DNA of 64,000 bases, from contig NZ_AQHR01000007.1 in assembly GCF_000390185.1 (NCBI RefSeq), positions 1 through 64,000 of the forward strand. Direction: 5' to 3'. Position numbers and translations under genes: made by a program. Below the pieces are notes generated by a model. That model was not told the DNA's origin, ran no database searches, and saw only the letters and a list, made by a program, of their open reading frames with translations. This document shows positions 1 through 8,670 of this stretch, piece after piece. The DNA is from Lunatimonas lonarensis (lineage in GTDB: Bacteria > Bacteroidota > Bacteroidia > Cytophagales > Cyclobacteriaceae). Every line of letters begins with the position of its first letter. Position 1 is the stretch's first letter.

Positions 1-91
1 AATCGATTAATTTACAGACCAATTATTTTTAAGCGTAATCGCTGCCTCACGTAATCCAAATTGGTAATCAAGTAACTTTTAGTTAATATTG

Positions 92-125
92 AACCCGGTA
101 ATAGAATACGTATTACCGGGTTTTA
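92..125 (+). terminator. Rho-independent terminator of an upstream gene
   Basis: A 12-bp perfect inverted repeat (AACCCGGTAATA / TATTACCGGGTT, loop of 7) is followed by a short T-rich tract. It lies only a few bases before asnA, so it most likely ends a plus-strand gene that lies left of the window. It also leaves almost no room for an asnA leader between this hairpin and the first ATG. Confidence 0.75.
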
Positions 126-129
126 TTCT

Positions 130-1179
130 ATGTATCCAATATCCATGACAGCATTAAGCGAGTTGACTTACAAAAATTCCCTCAACAGAAGGCAAACTGA
201 AAAGGCGATTGATATCATCAAAACACAATTCCCCCGTATTTTGTCAGAGAAGCTTAATTTGTTCAAAGTATCCTGTCCGCTGGTAATTATGGACGGTACG
301 GGTATCAACGACGACCTGAACGGTATAGAAAGGCCTGTTAGGTTTCCAATTAAGAATCAGGCGGATGCCTCCGGAGTAGTCGTTCAGTCCCTCGCCAAGT
401 GGAAGCGGTGGCAACTTGCCGAAATGGAGGTAGAACTAGAAGAGGGCATCATCACCGACATGCGTGCGTTGCGGCCGGATGAAGACTATTCCCCGATCCA
501 CTCACTTTATGTGGATCAGTGGGATTGGGAAAAGCGGATAGACCCTTCCATGCGGAAGTTGGCCTACCTTAAAGAAACGGTTCGGTCTATTTATCAGGCA
601 TTTGTAGAGATGGAAGCCATTGTCTGTGAACGTTTTCCCGAACTATCACCCAAGCTTCCAGCGGATATATCGTTTATAGAATCAGAGACTCTACTTCAAC
701 GCTACCCTTCCCTGTCCCCCAAAGAGCGTGAAGACCATATAGCAAGGGAACTTAGGGCCGTTTTTGTAATTGGCATAGGCGGAAAGCTCAGCAACGGAGA
801 GTCGCACGACGGACGGGCGCCAGACTATGATGATTGGAGCAGTGAAAACGAGGAAGGTTTTCATGGGCTGAATGGGGATTTACTGGTGTGGAATGACGTG
901 TTGCAGCGGTCTTTTGAATTGTCCTCGATGGGCATTCGGGTGGATGCCGAAGCACTCACCCACCAATTGAAGTTAACCGGCGAGGAAGATCGGTCCAGGT
1001 TGTTCTTCCACCAGAAATTATTAAATATGGAGCTCCCGCAGAGTGTGGGTGGTGGCATTGGACAGTCCCGAACCTGTATGTACCTGCTAAGGAAAAGACA
1101 CATTGGCGAGGTTCAATGTGGGATTTGGCCGGTCGAAGAACAGAAGAAGTGTAAGGAAGCTGGAATAGCATTGATGTGA
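130..1179 (+). CDS. asnA: Aspartate--ammonia ligase (AsnA)
   Basis: Makes asparagine from aspartate, ammonia and ATP in the cytoplasm. The 349-residue protein has the AsnA family core: GINDDLNGIERPV near residue 58, the SLAKWKR motif near residue 88, the DYDDW stretch near 237, and a C-terminal GGGIGQSR motif that matches motif 3 of class II aminoacyl-tRNA synthetases, to which AsnA is related. Length is close to the usual 330-350. A second in-frame ATG at 145 is an alternative start; because a terminator ends at about 125, the transcript start is squeezed and the later ATG cannot be excluded. The gene stands alone, with a cold-shock gene following on the same strand after about 150 bases. 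Confidence 0.95.
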   Translation: MYPISMTALSELTYKNSLNRRQTEKAIDIIKTQFPRILSEKLNLFKVSCPLVIMDGTGINDDLNGIERPVRFPIKNQADASGVVVQSLAKWKRWQLAEMEVELEEGIITDMRALRPDEDYSPIHSLYVDQWDWEKRIDPSMRKLAYLKETVRSIYQAFVEMEAIVCERFPELSPKLPADISFIESETLLQRYPSLSPKEREDHIARELRAVFVIGIGGKLSNGESHDGRAPDYDDWSSENEEGFHGLNGDLLVWNDVLQRSFELSSMGIRVDAEALTHQLKLTGEEDRSRLFFHQKLLNMELPQSVGGGIGQSRTCMYLLRKRHIGEVQCGIWPVEEQKKCKEAGIALM

Positions 1180-1229
1180 CGTCCATGTGATGAGAACTTG
1201 GTACATGTCCTTTTATACGTCCGGTAGTG

Positions 1230-1237
1230 TAAATTTG
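1230..1237 (+). promoter_or_regulatory. Bacteroidota -7 box (TAAATTTG) for the cold-shock gene
   Basis: TAAATTTG fits the Bacteroidota sigma-A -7 consensus TAnnTTTG. A clear TTG at -33 is not seen. Transcription starting a few bases downstream would give a leader of roughly 85-90 bases before the ATG at 1331, which suits cold-shock mRNAs, whose long leaders are known to be regulatory. Confidence 0.5.
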
Positions 1238-1330
1238 CTTTTTTTTAAAAATTTATGAAATAATGTGTTTCATTTATCAAAAGAATACTTACCTTTAGGG
1301 CAGTTATTACAATCAATTTATATTACAATT

Positions 1331-1525
1331 ATGAACACAGGAAAAGTAAAATTTTTTAACGAGTCTAAAGGCTTCGGTTTTATTATTGATGATGAATCGT
1401 CAAAAGAGTATTTTGTGCATGTGTCAGGCTTGATCGACGAAATCAGAGAAGATGACGATGTAACTTTCGACCTAAAAGAAGGAAGAAAAGGTCTGAATGC
1501 TGTGAATGTGAAAGTCGTTAGCTAA
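1331..1525 (+). CDS. cspA: Cold-shock protein, CspA family
   Basis: A 64-residue single CSD protein that binds single-stranded RNA or DNA. It begins MNTGKVKFFNESKGFGFI, which contains RNP1 (KGFGFI), followed by YFVHVSGL as RNP2. The open frame extends upstream, but the ATG at 1331 gives the canonical N-terminus and length, so I chose it. The leader before it is AT-rich and about 90 bases long if the box at 1230 is the promoter. Its own hairpin terminator follows directly. The family role in the cold or in general growth is known; which applies here cannot be seen. Confidence 0.95.
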   Translation: MNTGKVKFFNESKGFGFIIDDESSKEYFVHVSGLIDEIREDDDVTFDLKEGRKGLNAVNVKVVS

Positions 1526-1547
1526 TCATATCATTGACAATCAGTTT

Positions 1548-1576
1548 AAAAAAGCGGCTAAAAGCCGCTTTTTTAG
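1548..1576. terminator. Bidirectional terminator between cspA and the chitinase gene
   Basis: AAAAAGCGGCT / AGCCGCTTTTTT with a 4-base loop. The A-run on the left and T-run on the right let it work for cspA on the plus strand and for the convergent GH18 gene on the minus strand, whose stop lies 8 bases away. Confidence 0.85.
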
Positions 1577-1583
1577 TTTATGT

Positions 1584-2777
1584 CTATTTGTACATTGACT
1601 TTTCGTTGAAAATCGCATCCACCAAGCCGTCTTCCAATGCGTCACTGCCCAACTGCCAGAACATAATACCACCCATCCCCTGTTCCGCTGCATACCGCGT
1701 CTTTAGCTTAACGGAAAGCGTATCTTCATAGGTAATAAAAATACTGTCTTTGGGGTGATATAGGTAAGGAGCTTTTGCCTTTTCATCCCAATGGCGCTCG
1801 AAACCTCCCTTGCCTTCCATCGATTCCCTGATGGAGGCATAACTCCCCCTTCCTGTCCATGGCCCTTTGTTTTTTTGGAACAGTCCGTTGTTATCTGGCG
1901 GTACGCCAATCCAACCCTTTCCGTAAAATGCGGCCCCGATAACCAACTTCGCAGGATCTACCCCCCTATCTAAGCAATATTTGATGATTTTCTCTGCCGA
2001 GTAAGGCCTGCTAGTATCTTCCAAGCCTGCCAAGTAGACCCCAGCAGGCGTATTTGCCAGATCTTCTATGGACAAGGATCCCAAATTGGTGTGATGGAAG
2101 GTATACTTATCTCCACCGCCGGATAAATCATAGGTCATCAGGTTCATATAATCTACCTGCTCCATAACTTTTTCCAATTCTATGTGATTGAAAAAACGCT
2201 CCCAGCCAGCAGCGGCAAAGGATAGCAACTGGGGTCTTTCCAGCCGATTCAGCCCTTCACGCAACTCGGTCATCAGTAGCGTAAAATTTTCTTTATCCTC
2301 AGGTATGTGGGGATTACCTATGCCCGGGAGACCCGGATATTCCCAATCTATATCCAAGCCATCCAATGAATATTGCCGCTGAAACGCCACAACCGACTGC
2401 ACAAACTTTTCCCTTTTATCAGGATCCCTTGCCATCTCGGAAAATCCTCCCGATCCGCCCCAGCCACCACAGGCTATCATCACCTTTAAATTTGGATAAC
2501 TGGCCCGCTTCTCCACCAATTGTTGAAGAACCAACGCAGAAGAGTCATTTGCAAACTTCATCTCATCGTCGATTACCTCGGTAAAGGAATAAATGATGTG
2601 GGTGAGTTTACCCAAGGGCAGTTTGTCTACCTCTGCATTTCTCCACGAGGCATAATAATAGGCCATAACAGCCAACTCTTTATTTGCGGTGCCAGAAACG
2701 TGCTCTTTATTTTCCGCACAGGAGAAAAGCACTACTATGCTCAAAACCCAATGAATTCCAGTTGCTGATTGTTGCAT
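1584..2777 (-). CDS. Glycoside hydrolase family 18 lipoprotein (chitinase-like)
   Basis: A 397-residue secreted lipoprotein. The N-terminus has a hydrophobic segment ending in the lipobox LFSC (Cys20), so it should be anchored in a membrane, probably facing outward. The GH18 catalytic signature DGLDIDWEYP spans residues 139-148, with the acid/base Glu at 146. A conserved GG segment (IACGGWG, near 101) and MTYDL (near 215) also fit the GH18 TIM barrel. GH18 enzymes cut beta-1,4-GlcNAc linkages in chitin or related glycans using the substrate acetamido group. No chitin-binding module is visible. It stands alone, so substrate is an inference. An N-acetylglucosamine-6-phosphate deacetylase occurs elsewhere in the window. 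Confidence 0.9.
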   Translation of the reverse strand: MQQSATGIHWVLSIVVLFSCAENKEHVSGTANKELAVMAYYYASWRNAEVDKLPLGKLTHIIYSFTEVIDDEMKFANDSSALVLQQLVEKRASYPNLKVMIACGGWGGSGGFSEMARDPDKREKFVQSVVAFQRQYSLDGLDIDWEYPGLPGIGNPHIPEDKENFTLLMTELREGLNRLERPQLLSFAAAGWERFFNHIELEKVMEQVDYMNLMTYDLSGGGDKYTFHHTNLGSLSIEDLANTPAGVYLAGLEDTSRPYSAEKIIKYCLDRGVDPAKLVIGAAFYGKGWIGVPPDNNGLFQKNKGPWTGRGSYASIRESMEGKGGFERHWDEKAKAPYLYHPKDSIFITYEDTLSVKLKTRYAAEQGMGGIMFWQLGSDALEDGLVDAIFNEKSMYK

Positions 2778-3209
2778 AGATTCACACTAATTTTTAGTTT
2801 GTCATCGTTTTTACCACTGCTGGCAAGGCTAATTTACCGAAAACTGTTCAGAAATTAAAAGCACAATCGGGGTATTTCAAGTATCTACATGTTTCACTTA
2901 CGCTTACCAAAATAGCCTTGAAGGCCTTCCCATCTAAAAAACTGATACTAAAACACATAGGAATCACTCATTTGCGATATTTGGTTTTTTGAAAATAAAA
3001 CCGTAGTCTTGTCTAAAAAAAACGCTGTTTGGTGCCAAGAATTTTTAAAAACCCAAACCATTTGCCCACTGACAACTTCCAATGAAAAAAAGACAGTTCC
3101 GAAAGGGATTCTGTGTTGTGAAACCGGATATACGGCTTCGATCGACCGCAAACGAATTGTATTTCTATCCTTAAAAATAGCTTAACTTTAATTAAACAAA
3201 AATCCAATC
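2778..3209. other. Intergenic region between GH18 and kdgK, no gene seen
   Basis: About 430 AT-rich bases between two divergent genes, so it should carry both promoters. I see no convincing TAnnTTTG box, hairpin terminator or RNA gene. Short open frames on the minus strand lack family features and look like chance. Confidence 0.5.
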
Positions 3210-4235
3210 ATGTCTAAAAAAGTCGTAACGCTTGGTGAAATTATGCTCCGTCTGTCTACGCCGGATTTTAAAAGATTTGTACAGTCAGACACGTTTGATG
3301 TAACCTATGGAGGTGGTGAGGCGAACGTAGCCGCCGCACTATGTAACTATGGGCTACAGGGTACCTTCGTATCCAAGGTGCCCGATAACCCGATCGGCCA
3401 GTCGGCCATCAACCACCTCCGCCGATTTGGTGTAGATACCCAGTTTGTAGCAAGGGGCGGAAAGCGACTTGGAATTTATTTTCTGGAAACTGGGGCGTCC
3501 ATGAGGGCTTCACAGGTTGTTTATGACCGAGCTGACGCATCTATCTCGGATGTTGATATCAGCGAGTTTGACTTTGACAAGATATTTGAAGATGCGGTAT
3601 GGTTTCACACTACTGGAATCACTCCGGCTCTAAGCGATAAGGCAGCAGCCCTAACCGAAGCGGCTCTGAAGGCGGCAAAAGCAAAAGGCGTGACTACCTC
3701 CATCGATCTAAACTATCGTAAAAAGCTTTGGAGCAAAGAAAAGGCGAGGGAAGTGATGACCAGGTTGTGTCAGTACGTTGACGTCTGTATTGGAAACGAA
3801 GAGGACGCCGAAACAACCCTTGGCTTTCATAGCAAAGAAACAGATGTAACGAAAGGCGAACTCAATCTTGACGGCTACAAAGATGTATTCAAGCAAATGA
3901 AGGAGAAGTTCAACTTCAAATACATCGCCTCTACCCTTCGGGAAAGCTACAGTGCCTCCGATAACGGATGGAGTGCTTTGGTGTATGACGGAAATGAATT
4001 TTATCATTCCCGCAAATACGATATCCGTATCGTTGACCGCGTTGGTGGTGGGGATTCCTTTGCCAGTGGACTGATTTACGGATTGATTTCGGAGATGAAT
4101 ATGGCAGACGCTACCGAATTTGCCGTCGCAGCTTCGGCTCTGAAGCATACCTTCCCTGGTGACATGAACCATGCAACGCTCAGCGAAGTGAAAGTGCTCA
4201 TGGGAGGCGATGCCAGCGGCAGGGTACAGCGTTGA
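3210..4235 (+). CDS. kdgK: 2-keto-3-deoxygluconate kinase-like PfkB sugar kinase
   Basis: Likely phosphorylates 2-keto-3-deoxygluconate (KDG) to KDPG with ATP. The 341-residue protein has PfkB signature 1 at about residues 34-63 (GGGEANVAAALCNYG) and the C-terminal signature VGGGDSFASG, with the catalytic base Asp282. Ribokinase-fold kinases share these motifs, so substrate rests on context: the next two genes on the strand are a YhcH/YjgK family protein and a KDPG-type aldolase, the usual partners for sugar-acid breakdown. The aldolase partner makes KDG kinase the best reading. Spacing to the next ATG is about 40 bases. Confidence 0.88.
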   Translation: MSKKVVTLGEIMLRLSTPDFKRFVQSDTFDVTYGGGEANVAAALCNYGLQGTFVSKVPDNPIGQSAINHLRRFGVDTQFVARGGKRLGIYFLETGASMRASQVVYDRADASISDVDISEFDFDKIFEDAVWFHTTGITPALSDKAAALTEAALKAAKAKGVTTSIDLNYRKKLWSKEKAREVMTRLCQYVDVCIGNEEDAETTLGFHSKETDVTKGELNLDGYKDVFKQMKEKFNFKYIASTLRESYSASDNGWSALVYDGNEFYHSRKYDIRIVDRVGGGDSFASGLIYGLISEMNMADATEFAVAASALKHTFPGDMNHATLSEVKVLMGGDASGRVQR

Positions 4236-4278
4236 CCCATTCTATCGGTTTTTCTACACACTAAATAATGTTGTCGGT

Positions 4279-4734
4279 ATGATTATCGATTCACTTGCTA
4301 ATGCAGCACGTTACTATTCCGTTCATCCGCTCTTCCAAGAGGCATTTGAGCATATCCAAAAACAGGATTTAAACAACTTGGCTCCAGGCAAATCCGATAT
4401 TTCATCGGATCGCCTTAAGTCGATTGTTTTTGTCGATGCTCCCCTCAAAACTGAAGCGGAGTCTTTGGCCAAGTTTGAATGCCATGACAAAAACATTGAC
4501 ATTCAACTCTGCGTGTCAGGCCTTGAGACCATAGGCTGGAAACCGCGTGAAAGCTGTACCCAATTGAAGGGGGAATACAACCCGGAAAAGGACGTCAGCT
4601 ATTATGCCGATCAACCGGATATGTACTTTCAACTTGGAGCGGGTCAGTTTGCCATCTTGTTTCCGGAAGACGTACATGCCCCCATGATTGGCGAGGGAGT
4701 TGTAAGTAAATTGGTAATCAAGGTGAAGCAATAG
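4279..4734 (+). CDS. YhcH/YjgK/YiaL family protein (DUF386)
   Basis: A 151-residue cupin-like cytoplasmic protein. The start at 4279 (MIIDSLANAARY) matches how family members begin, and an upstream extension would overlap kdgK. Visible family landmarks are the FECHDKNIDIQLCVSG segment near residue 73 and the C-terminal FAILFPEDVHAP segment, whose acidic and histidine residues fit a metal-binding cupin. Members such as YhcH and YiaL sit in sialic-acid and sugar-acid operons and have been suggested to act as anomerases or isomerases. Here it sits between the KDG kinase and the aldolase genes, which supports a role with uronate-derived sugar acids. The exact reaction is not known from sequence. 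Confidence 0.85.
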   Translation: MIIDSLANAARYYSVHPLFQEAFEHIQKQDLNNLAPGKSDISSDRLKSIVFVDAPLKTEAESLAKFECHDKNIDIQLCVSGLETIGWKPRESCTQLKGEYNPEKDVSYYADQPDMYFQLGAGQFAILFPEDVHAPMIGEGVVSKLVIKVKQ

Positions 4735-4794
4735 GCCTTCCAACGGCAAGCGGCTTTTTCCCGAATAATTTTCAGACTAAGAATACAACATATT

Positions 4795-5457
4795 ATGGCA
4801 TTAAAAGAACAATTGTTGAAAATGCTGCCTGAACAGGGCATACTTCCCCTTTATTTCGATAAGGATCCGGAAGTGAGCTTGGAGGTATTAAAAGCACTCT
4901 ATGCCTCCGGTATCCGGATGGTAGAATATACCAACCGCGGAGCGGCAGCATTGGAGAATTTCAAAAAGATGAAGGATCTCCGCGACGCTGAAATGAAGGA
5001 TTTATACCTCGGGATAGGTACCATCAAAAATACGCAACAGGCCATTACCTACATCGAGGCAGGCGCCGACTATATCATCTGTCCGGGAACCATTCCCGAG
5101 GTAGCCAAAGTTGTATATGAACACAGCATGCTATGGGTTCCTGGTTGCATGACACCTTCTGAAATCATTGCGGCCGAAAACCTGGGAGCGAAATTGATTA
5201 AGCTCTTTCCGGGCGATCTGCTCGGTCCTGGGTTTCTATCTTCGATAAAGGCACTTTTCCCTGACTTGCTTTTTATGCCTACAGGAGGCGTGTCCTTGGA
5301 TAGAGATAACTTGGAGTCTTGGTTTAAAGCGGGTGTTTGCGCCGTTGGAATGGGTAGTAAATTGGTTAGTAAACCCCTTCTAGACGCCAAGAATTATGCA
5401 AAAATCCAAGAGCTCACCAAGCAGGCGATTGATACCATCAAAGATATCAAGGGATAA
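4795..5457 (+). CDS. eda: KDPG-type aldolase (2-keto-3-deoxy-6-phosphogluconate aldolase family)
   Basis: Cleaves KDPG to pyruvate and glyceraldehyde-3-phosphate in the cytoplasm. The 220-residue protein has the class I aldolase residues of the family: Glu44 and Arg48 in VEYTNRG, and the Schiff-base Lys136 in KLIKLFPGD. The PGCMTPSE loop near 117 and the glycine-rich phosphate-binding segment PTGGVSLD near 162 also fit. It is the third gene of the plus-strand set with the kinase and the DUF386 protein and ends in a strong hairpin terminator. Relatives can use 4-hydroxy-2-oxoglutarate or KDPGal, so the sugar stereochemistry is inferred. Confidence 0.92.
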   Translation: MALKEQLLKMLPEQGILPLYFDKDPEVSLEVLKALYASGIRMVEYTNRGAAALENFKKMKDLRDAEMKDLYLGIGTIKNTQQAITYIEAGADYIICPGTIPEVAKVVYEHSMLWVPGCMTPSEIIAAENLGAKLIKLFPGDLLGPGFLSSIKALFPDLLFMPTGGVSLDRDNLESWFKAGVCAVGMGSKLVSKPLLDAKNYAKIQELTKQAIDTIKDIKG

Positions 5458-5480
5458 TCCGCTTCGAATTACAATCTTTA

Positions 5481-5507
5481 AAAGGCCTCTCCTGAGGCCT
5501 TTTTTTA
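5481..5507 (+). terminator. Terminator of the kdgK-DUF386-aldolase operon
   Basis: AAAGGCCTC / GAGGCCTTT hairpin with a tight loop followed by a T-run. From here to the next gene at 5769 there are about 260 bases in which I see no gene and no clear promoter box. Confidence 0.85.
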
Positions 5508-5768
5508 TGCAAAGGCTCCAGATTTCACATCGGCAAAATCGAATTTTACCACTTGAAGATTGAAACGGATTATTCATGGCCTTTGCTGCGAATCTTTTCC
5601 GGATTTTAAGTACATTGGTCTTTGAGAACAGATCCAGTCCATGAACGTCCATGGAAAATGAGCACACACAGGTTGGAAATAGCAATGTGTATCGTACGAC
5701 CGGCGTCAAACGTCGTGACAACCCAGTGTATATAAACAAGTTCTGACCGAAAAAACAATTATAGATAA

Positions 5769-7139
5769 ATGAAAACAACTCCAAGAAGATCTTTTATCAA
5801 AAAAATGGGCATGCTAACCGCCTCTGCCCTTGCCGCTCCTACGATTATTCCTGCGTCTGCTTTGGGAAAAAACGGCTTTACAGCACCCTCCGACCGCATC
5901 AACCTCGCATTTATTGGCGCTGGAAACCAAGCGGGAAACGACGCAAGGGGTTTCCTAGATGACCCTCGTGTGCAGATAACCACGATTTGCGACATCAACA
6001 AGGAAAGCTCGGGGTATTGGAACGGAAAGGTTGCCGGACGTGAATTTATCATGCGGATGGTGGATGAATACTACAGTGAAAAACATGGAAAAAACTACCG
6101 ATCGACAAAAGGGGTTCTTGATTTTAGGGAGGTAGTGGAATCAAAAGATATAGATGCCGTGGAAGTGGTCACCCCGGATCACTGGCATGCGATACCGGTG
6201 CTAATGGCCGCTGCCAACAAGAAAGACATCTACTGCCAAAAGCCCCTGACACTGACTATAGGCGAAGGACGGGCCATGTCGGACGCTGTCAGAAAATACG
6301 GGGTCATTTTTCAGACAGGAAGTCAACAGCGATCGGGAAAGGAATTCCGCCGGGTTTGTGAACTTGTAAGAAACGGTAGGATCGGAAAATTGCAAACCGT
6401 AATCTGTGGCCTTCCGGGTGGTACTCCCGATTTCGGAAAAACGGGCCACCTAACCGAAACCGTTCCTGTTCCCAAAGACTTCGACTACGATACATGGCTG
6501 GGGCCGGCACCCGAGGCTCCCTATTCTCCAGCCAGAACCCACGTAAACTACCGCTGGGTGATGGACTACTCTGGTGGTATGGTCACTGACTGGGGAGGTC
6601 ATCATCCCGATATCGCACAATGGGGCATTGGGATGGATCACAGCGGACCGATAAAAGTACAGAATCCGAAATCTGTTTGGTCCGACCACCCGGTTTGGGA
6701 CACAGCTACTGAATTTTATTTCGAATGCCTCTACGATAATGGCGTCAAACTGATTGTCTCAAACGAGGCCGAACAGGGCGTAATATTTATCGGAACTGAA
6801 GGAAAGGCATGGGCTACCAGAGGGAATTACAAGGTTACTCCTGAAAAACTGGATGATACCGTAATCGGCCCCAATGAGGTGCATTTGTACAAAAGCGATA
6901 ATCACTACCGAAATTTCATTGATTGCATTATTTCCCGGGAAGAAACCGTAGCACCCTGCGAGGTGGGACATAGGTCGATTACGATCTCCCATCTGGGAAA
7001 TATTTCGATGATGTTAAATCAGGACTTGGATTGGGATCCGGTTAAAGAACGCTTTACCAATAGCTTTGCCGCCAATCAATTCCTAAACCGTCACATGCGG
7101 GAACCCTGGGGTGCCCTTTATAGAAAGTACCTGGTGTAA
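5769..7139 (+). CDS. TAT-exported Gfo/Idh/MocA family oxidoreductase
   Basis: A 456-residue NAD(P)-dependent oxidoreductase homologue. The N-terminus reads RRSFIKK followed by a hydrophobic alanine-rich stretch, which is a twin-arginine signal, so a folded protein, presumably with bound cofactor, would be exported to the periplasm. The Rossmann motif follows as AFIGAGNQAG at about residue 46, and the dinucleotide-domain EKP-type motif appears as CQKPLTL near 157. The C-terminal half contains the DWGGHHPDIAQWG segment typical of exported Bacteroidota and Planctomycetota members. Substrates of this subgroup are mostly unknown sugars or inositols. It stands alone between two terminators. Confidence 0.9.
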   Translation: MKTTPRRSFIKKMGMLTASALAAPTIIPASALGKNGFTAPSDRINLAFIGAGNQAGNDARGFLDDPRVQITTICDINKESSGYWNGKVAGREFIMRMVDEYYSEKHGKNYRSTKGVLDFREVVESKDIDAVEVVTPDHWHAIPVLMAAANKKDIYCQKPLTLTIGEGRAMSDAVRKYGVIFQTGSQQRSGKEFRRVCELVRNGRIGKLQTVICGLPGGTPDFGKTGHLTETVPVPKDFDYDTWLGPAPEAPYSPARTHVNYRWVMDYSGGMVTDWGGHHPDIAQWGIGMDHSGPIKVQNPKSVWSDHPVWDTATEFYFECLYDNGVKLIVSNEAEQGVIFIGTEGKAWATRGNYKVTPEKLDDTVIGPNEVHLYKSDNHYRNFIDCIISREETVAPCEVGHRSITISHLGNISMMLNQDLDWDPVKERFTNSFAANQFLNRHMREPWGALYRKYLV

Positions 7140-7161
7140 CGAACCCCAGTCCAAAACAATA

Positions 7162-7211
7162 AAAAAAGCAGGCTATGAAAGGAAGATATACCTTTTAAAA
7201 CCTGCTTTTTT
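7162..7211. terminator. Bidirectional terminator between convergent genes
   Basis: AAAAAAGCAGG at the left and CCTGCTTTTTT at the right enclose a second nested pair (AAAGG / CCTTT). It can end both the Gfo/Idh/MocA gene on the plus strand and the alditol-oxidase-like gene on the minus strand. Confidence 0.75.
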
Positions 7212-7240
7212 AAATCCAACCCCCACGAAGATCAAGTTTG

Positions 7241-8596
7241 TCACTGCGTACCCAAATACTTGGCAAGAAATTCATTCCTAAACTTCCCCTTTGGATCCAG
7301 GTTTTTCACCAAATTTCTAAAATCATCCATTCGCTCATATTGAGCCTGTATCTCAGAAGGCTGAAGGGTAAACAATTTACCCCAATGAGGCCTTACCCCA
7401 AAGGGTTTGAGTCTGTTCTCTATTTTGGGCAAAATTTTCTGTACGTTTGGCCAGTCAGGTTTCCAGGTAAAATGAAGGGCTATAACATCCTGCTTATAGG
7501 CCGGGCTCATCCACAAGGCGTCTGATGCGATGGACCGAATTTCAGAAATCAGCAGATAGGGATAAATCTCCTCTCCCATCCCATACATCGCATGGATCGC
7601 TTCCACCGCGTGTTTTCTCGGAATGAAGTATTCGGACTGCAACTCCTCCCCACTTGAGGGTGTAAACTCCATCTTGAAATGGGGTAATCGTTCATGCCAA
7701 GGGCCTGGAAGTCCCATCTGTTCGGTGCAATTCAAAGGAGAAATCTCGCGTATGGGGTGAAGATGTCCGCCCGCCAATTTCGCACCAAAATACTCCTCCG
7801 CCACACGCGGAATCTGCATGTTGTGGATGCGAACCTTTTGCCAAACCTGATTTACCCGTTGTCCCTGCCAATCAGTAAACAGACTAACGCTGTAAGCGCT
7901 GGAAAATATTTCCTCGAAGTGATCACTTAACGAACGCAGGGGCAACGCTTCATAAACAAATTGGCATACTTGAAAAGTAGGCTCAATCCGCAAGGTAAGG
8001 TACTCCACAATGCCCAACGCACCCAGGTGGACGACCATCCCCTCAAACTCGCGGCTATCCGAGTCCATAGAAAGGCTGATTCGTCCACCATCCGCGGACA
8101 GGAGTTCCAAGCCCGTTACTGCGGAGGCCAAGTTACCGTTGTTGTCTCCCGATCCGTGGGTAGCAGTAGCGCAGGCACCTGCTACGGAAATATGGGGCAA
8201 TGAGGCCAAATTGTGGAGCGCAAATCCCTTTTGGTTAAGGGCGGAAGCCAACACCCCATATTTGATCGCTCCGTGAACTCTGACAGACAGGTCATGTTCA
8301 TTCACCTGAATGACCCCATCAATGTTCTCCAATGACAGGTGTTGATGCACTGTATCTGCGATCGAATTAAAGGAATGCCGGGAGCCCAGTACTTTGACGT
8401 AAGCTTGCTCTCGAACCACACGTTGCAGATCAGCATAGCGACTGGGCTTTGAAAGGCCACTAGCCGAATAGGTCAAGTTTCCTGCCCAATTTTTTCTTGG
8501 CACCTCTTGCTGATCGTCGTCGGCGGCTACCACCGGAAGGAGGCTGCTTCCAGCCATCAGTACTCCAGAAGTTTTCAGAAAAGTTCTCTTCTTCAT
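7241..8596 (-). CDS. Exported alditol-oxidase-like FAD oxidoreductase
   Basis: A 451-residue vanillyl-alcohol-oxidase-fold flavoprotein that resembles actinobacterial alditol oxidase throughout. Alditol oxidases oxidise xylitol or sorbitol at C1 with O2, making H2O2. Landmarks: the FAD-linking histidine in GSRHSFN (His74), ATHGSG with the active-site Ser near residue 149, the segment GPWHERLPHF near 292, SEIRS (Glu and Arg of the substrate site), and HWGKLF with the catalytic lysine. The N-terminus carries KKRTFLK plus a hydrophobic run ending VVAADDD, which looks like a TAT-type export signal; known soluble alditol oxidases are cytoplasmic. It lies about 75 bases behind glutamate dehydrogenase on the same strand. 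L-gulonolactone oxidase is the alternative family reading. Confidence 0.85.
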   Translation of the reverse strand: MKKRTFLKTSGVLMAGSSLLPVVAADDDQQEVPRKNWAGNLTYSASGLSKPSRYADLQRVVREQAYVKVLGSRHSFNSIADTVHQHLSLENIDGVIQVNEHDLSVRVHGAIKYGVLASALNQKGFALHNLASLPHISVAGACATATHGSGDNNGNLASAVTGLELLSADGGRISLSMDSDSREFEGMVVHLGALGIVEYLTLRIEPTFQVCQFVYEALPLRSLSDHFEEIFSSAYSVSLFTDWQGQRVNQVWQKVRIHNMQIPRVAEEYFGAKLAGGHLHPIREISPLNCTEQMGLPGPWHERLPHFKMEFTPSSGEELQSEYFIPRKHAVEAIHAMYGMGEEIYPYLLISEIRSIASDALWMSPAYKQDVIALHFTWKPDWPNVQKILPKIENRLKPFGVRPHWGKLFTLQPSEIQAQYERMDDFRNLVKNLDPKGKFRNEFLAKYLGTQ

Positions 8597-8670
8597 CGGT
8601 CGGTATTATTTCGGCGCTCCTGGTATTCAGCCTGTAGTTGGCTAACCGCAGGAAAACTTCTCATTGATTA

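Noticed and set aside
2948-3207. Short minus-strand frames before kdgK
   Set aside because: AT-rich, no signal or domain, and they overlap one another; more likely chance in an intergenic region.
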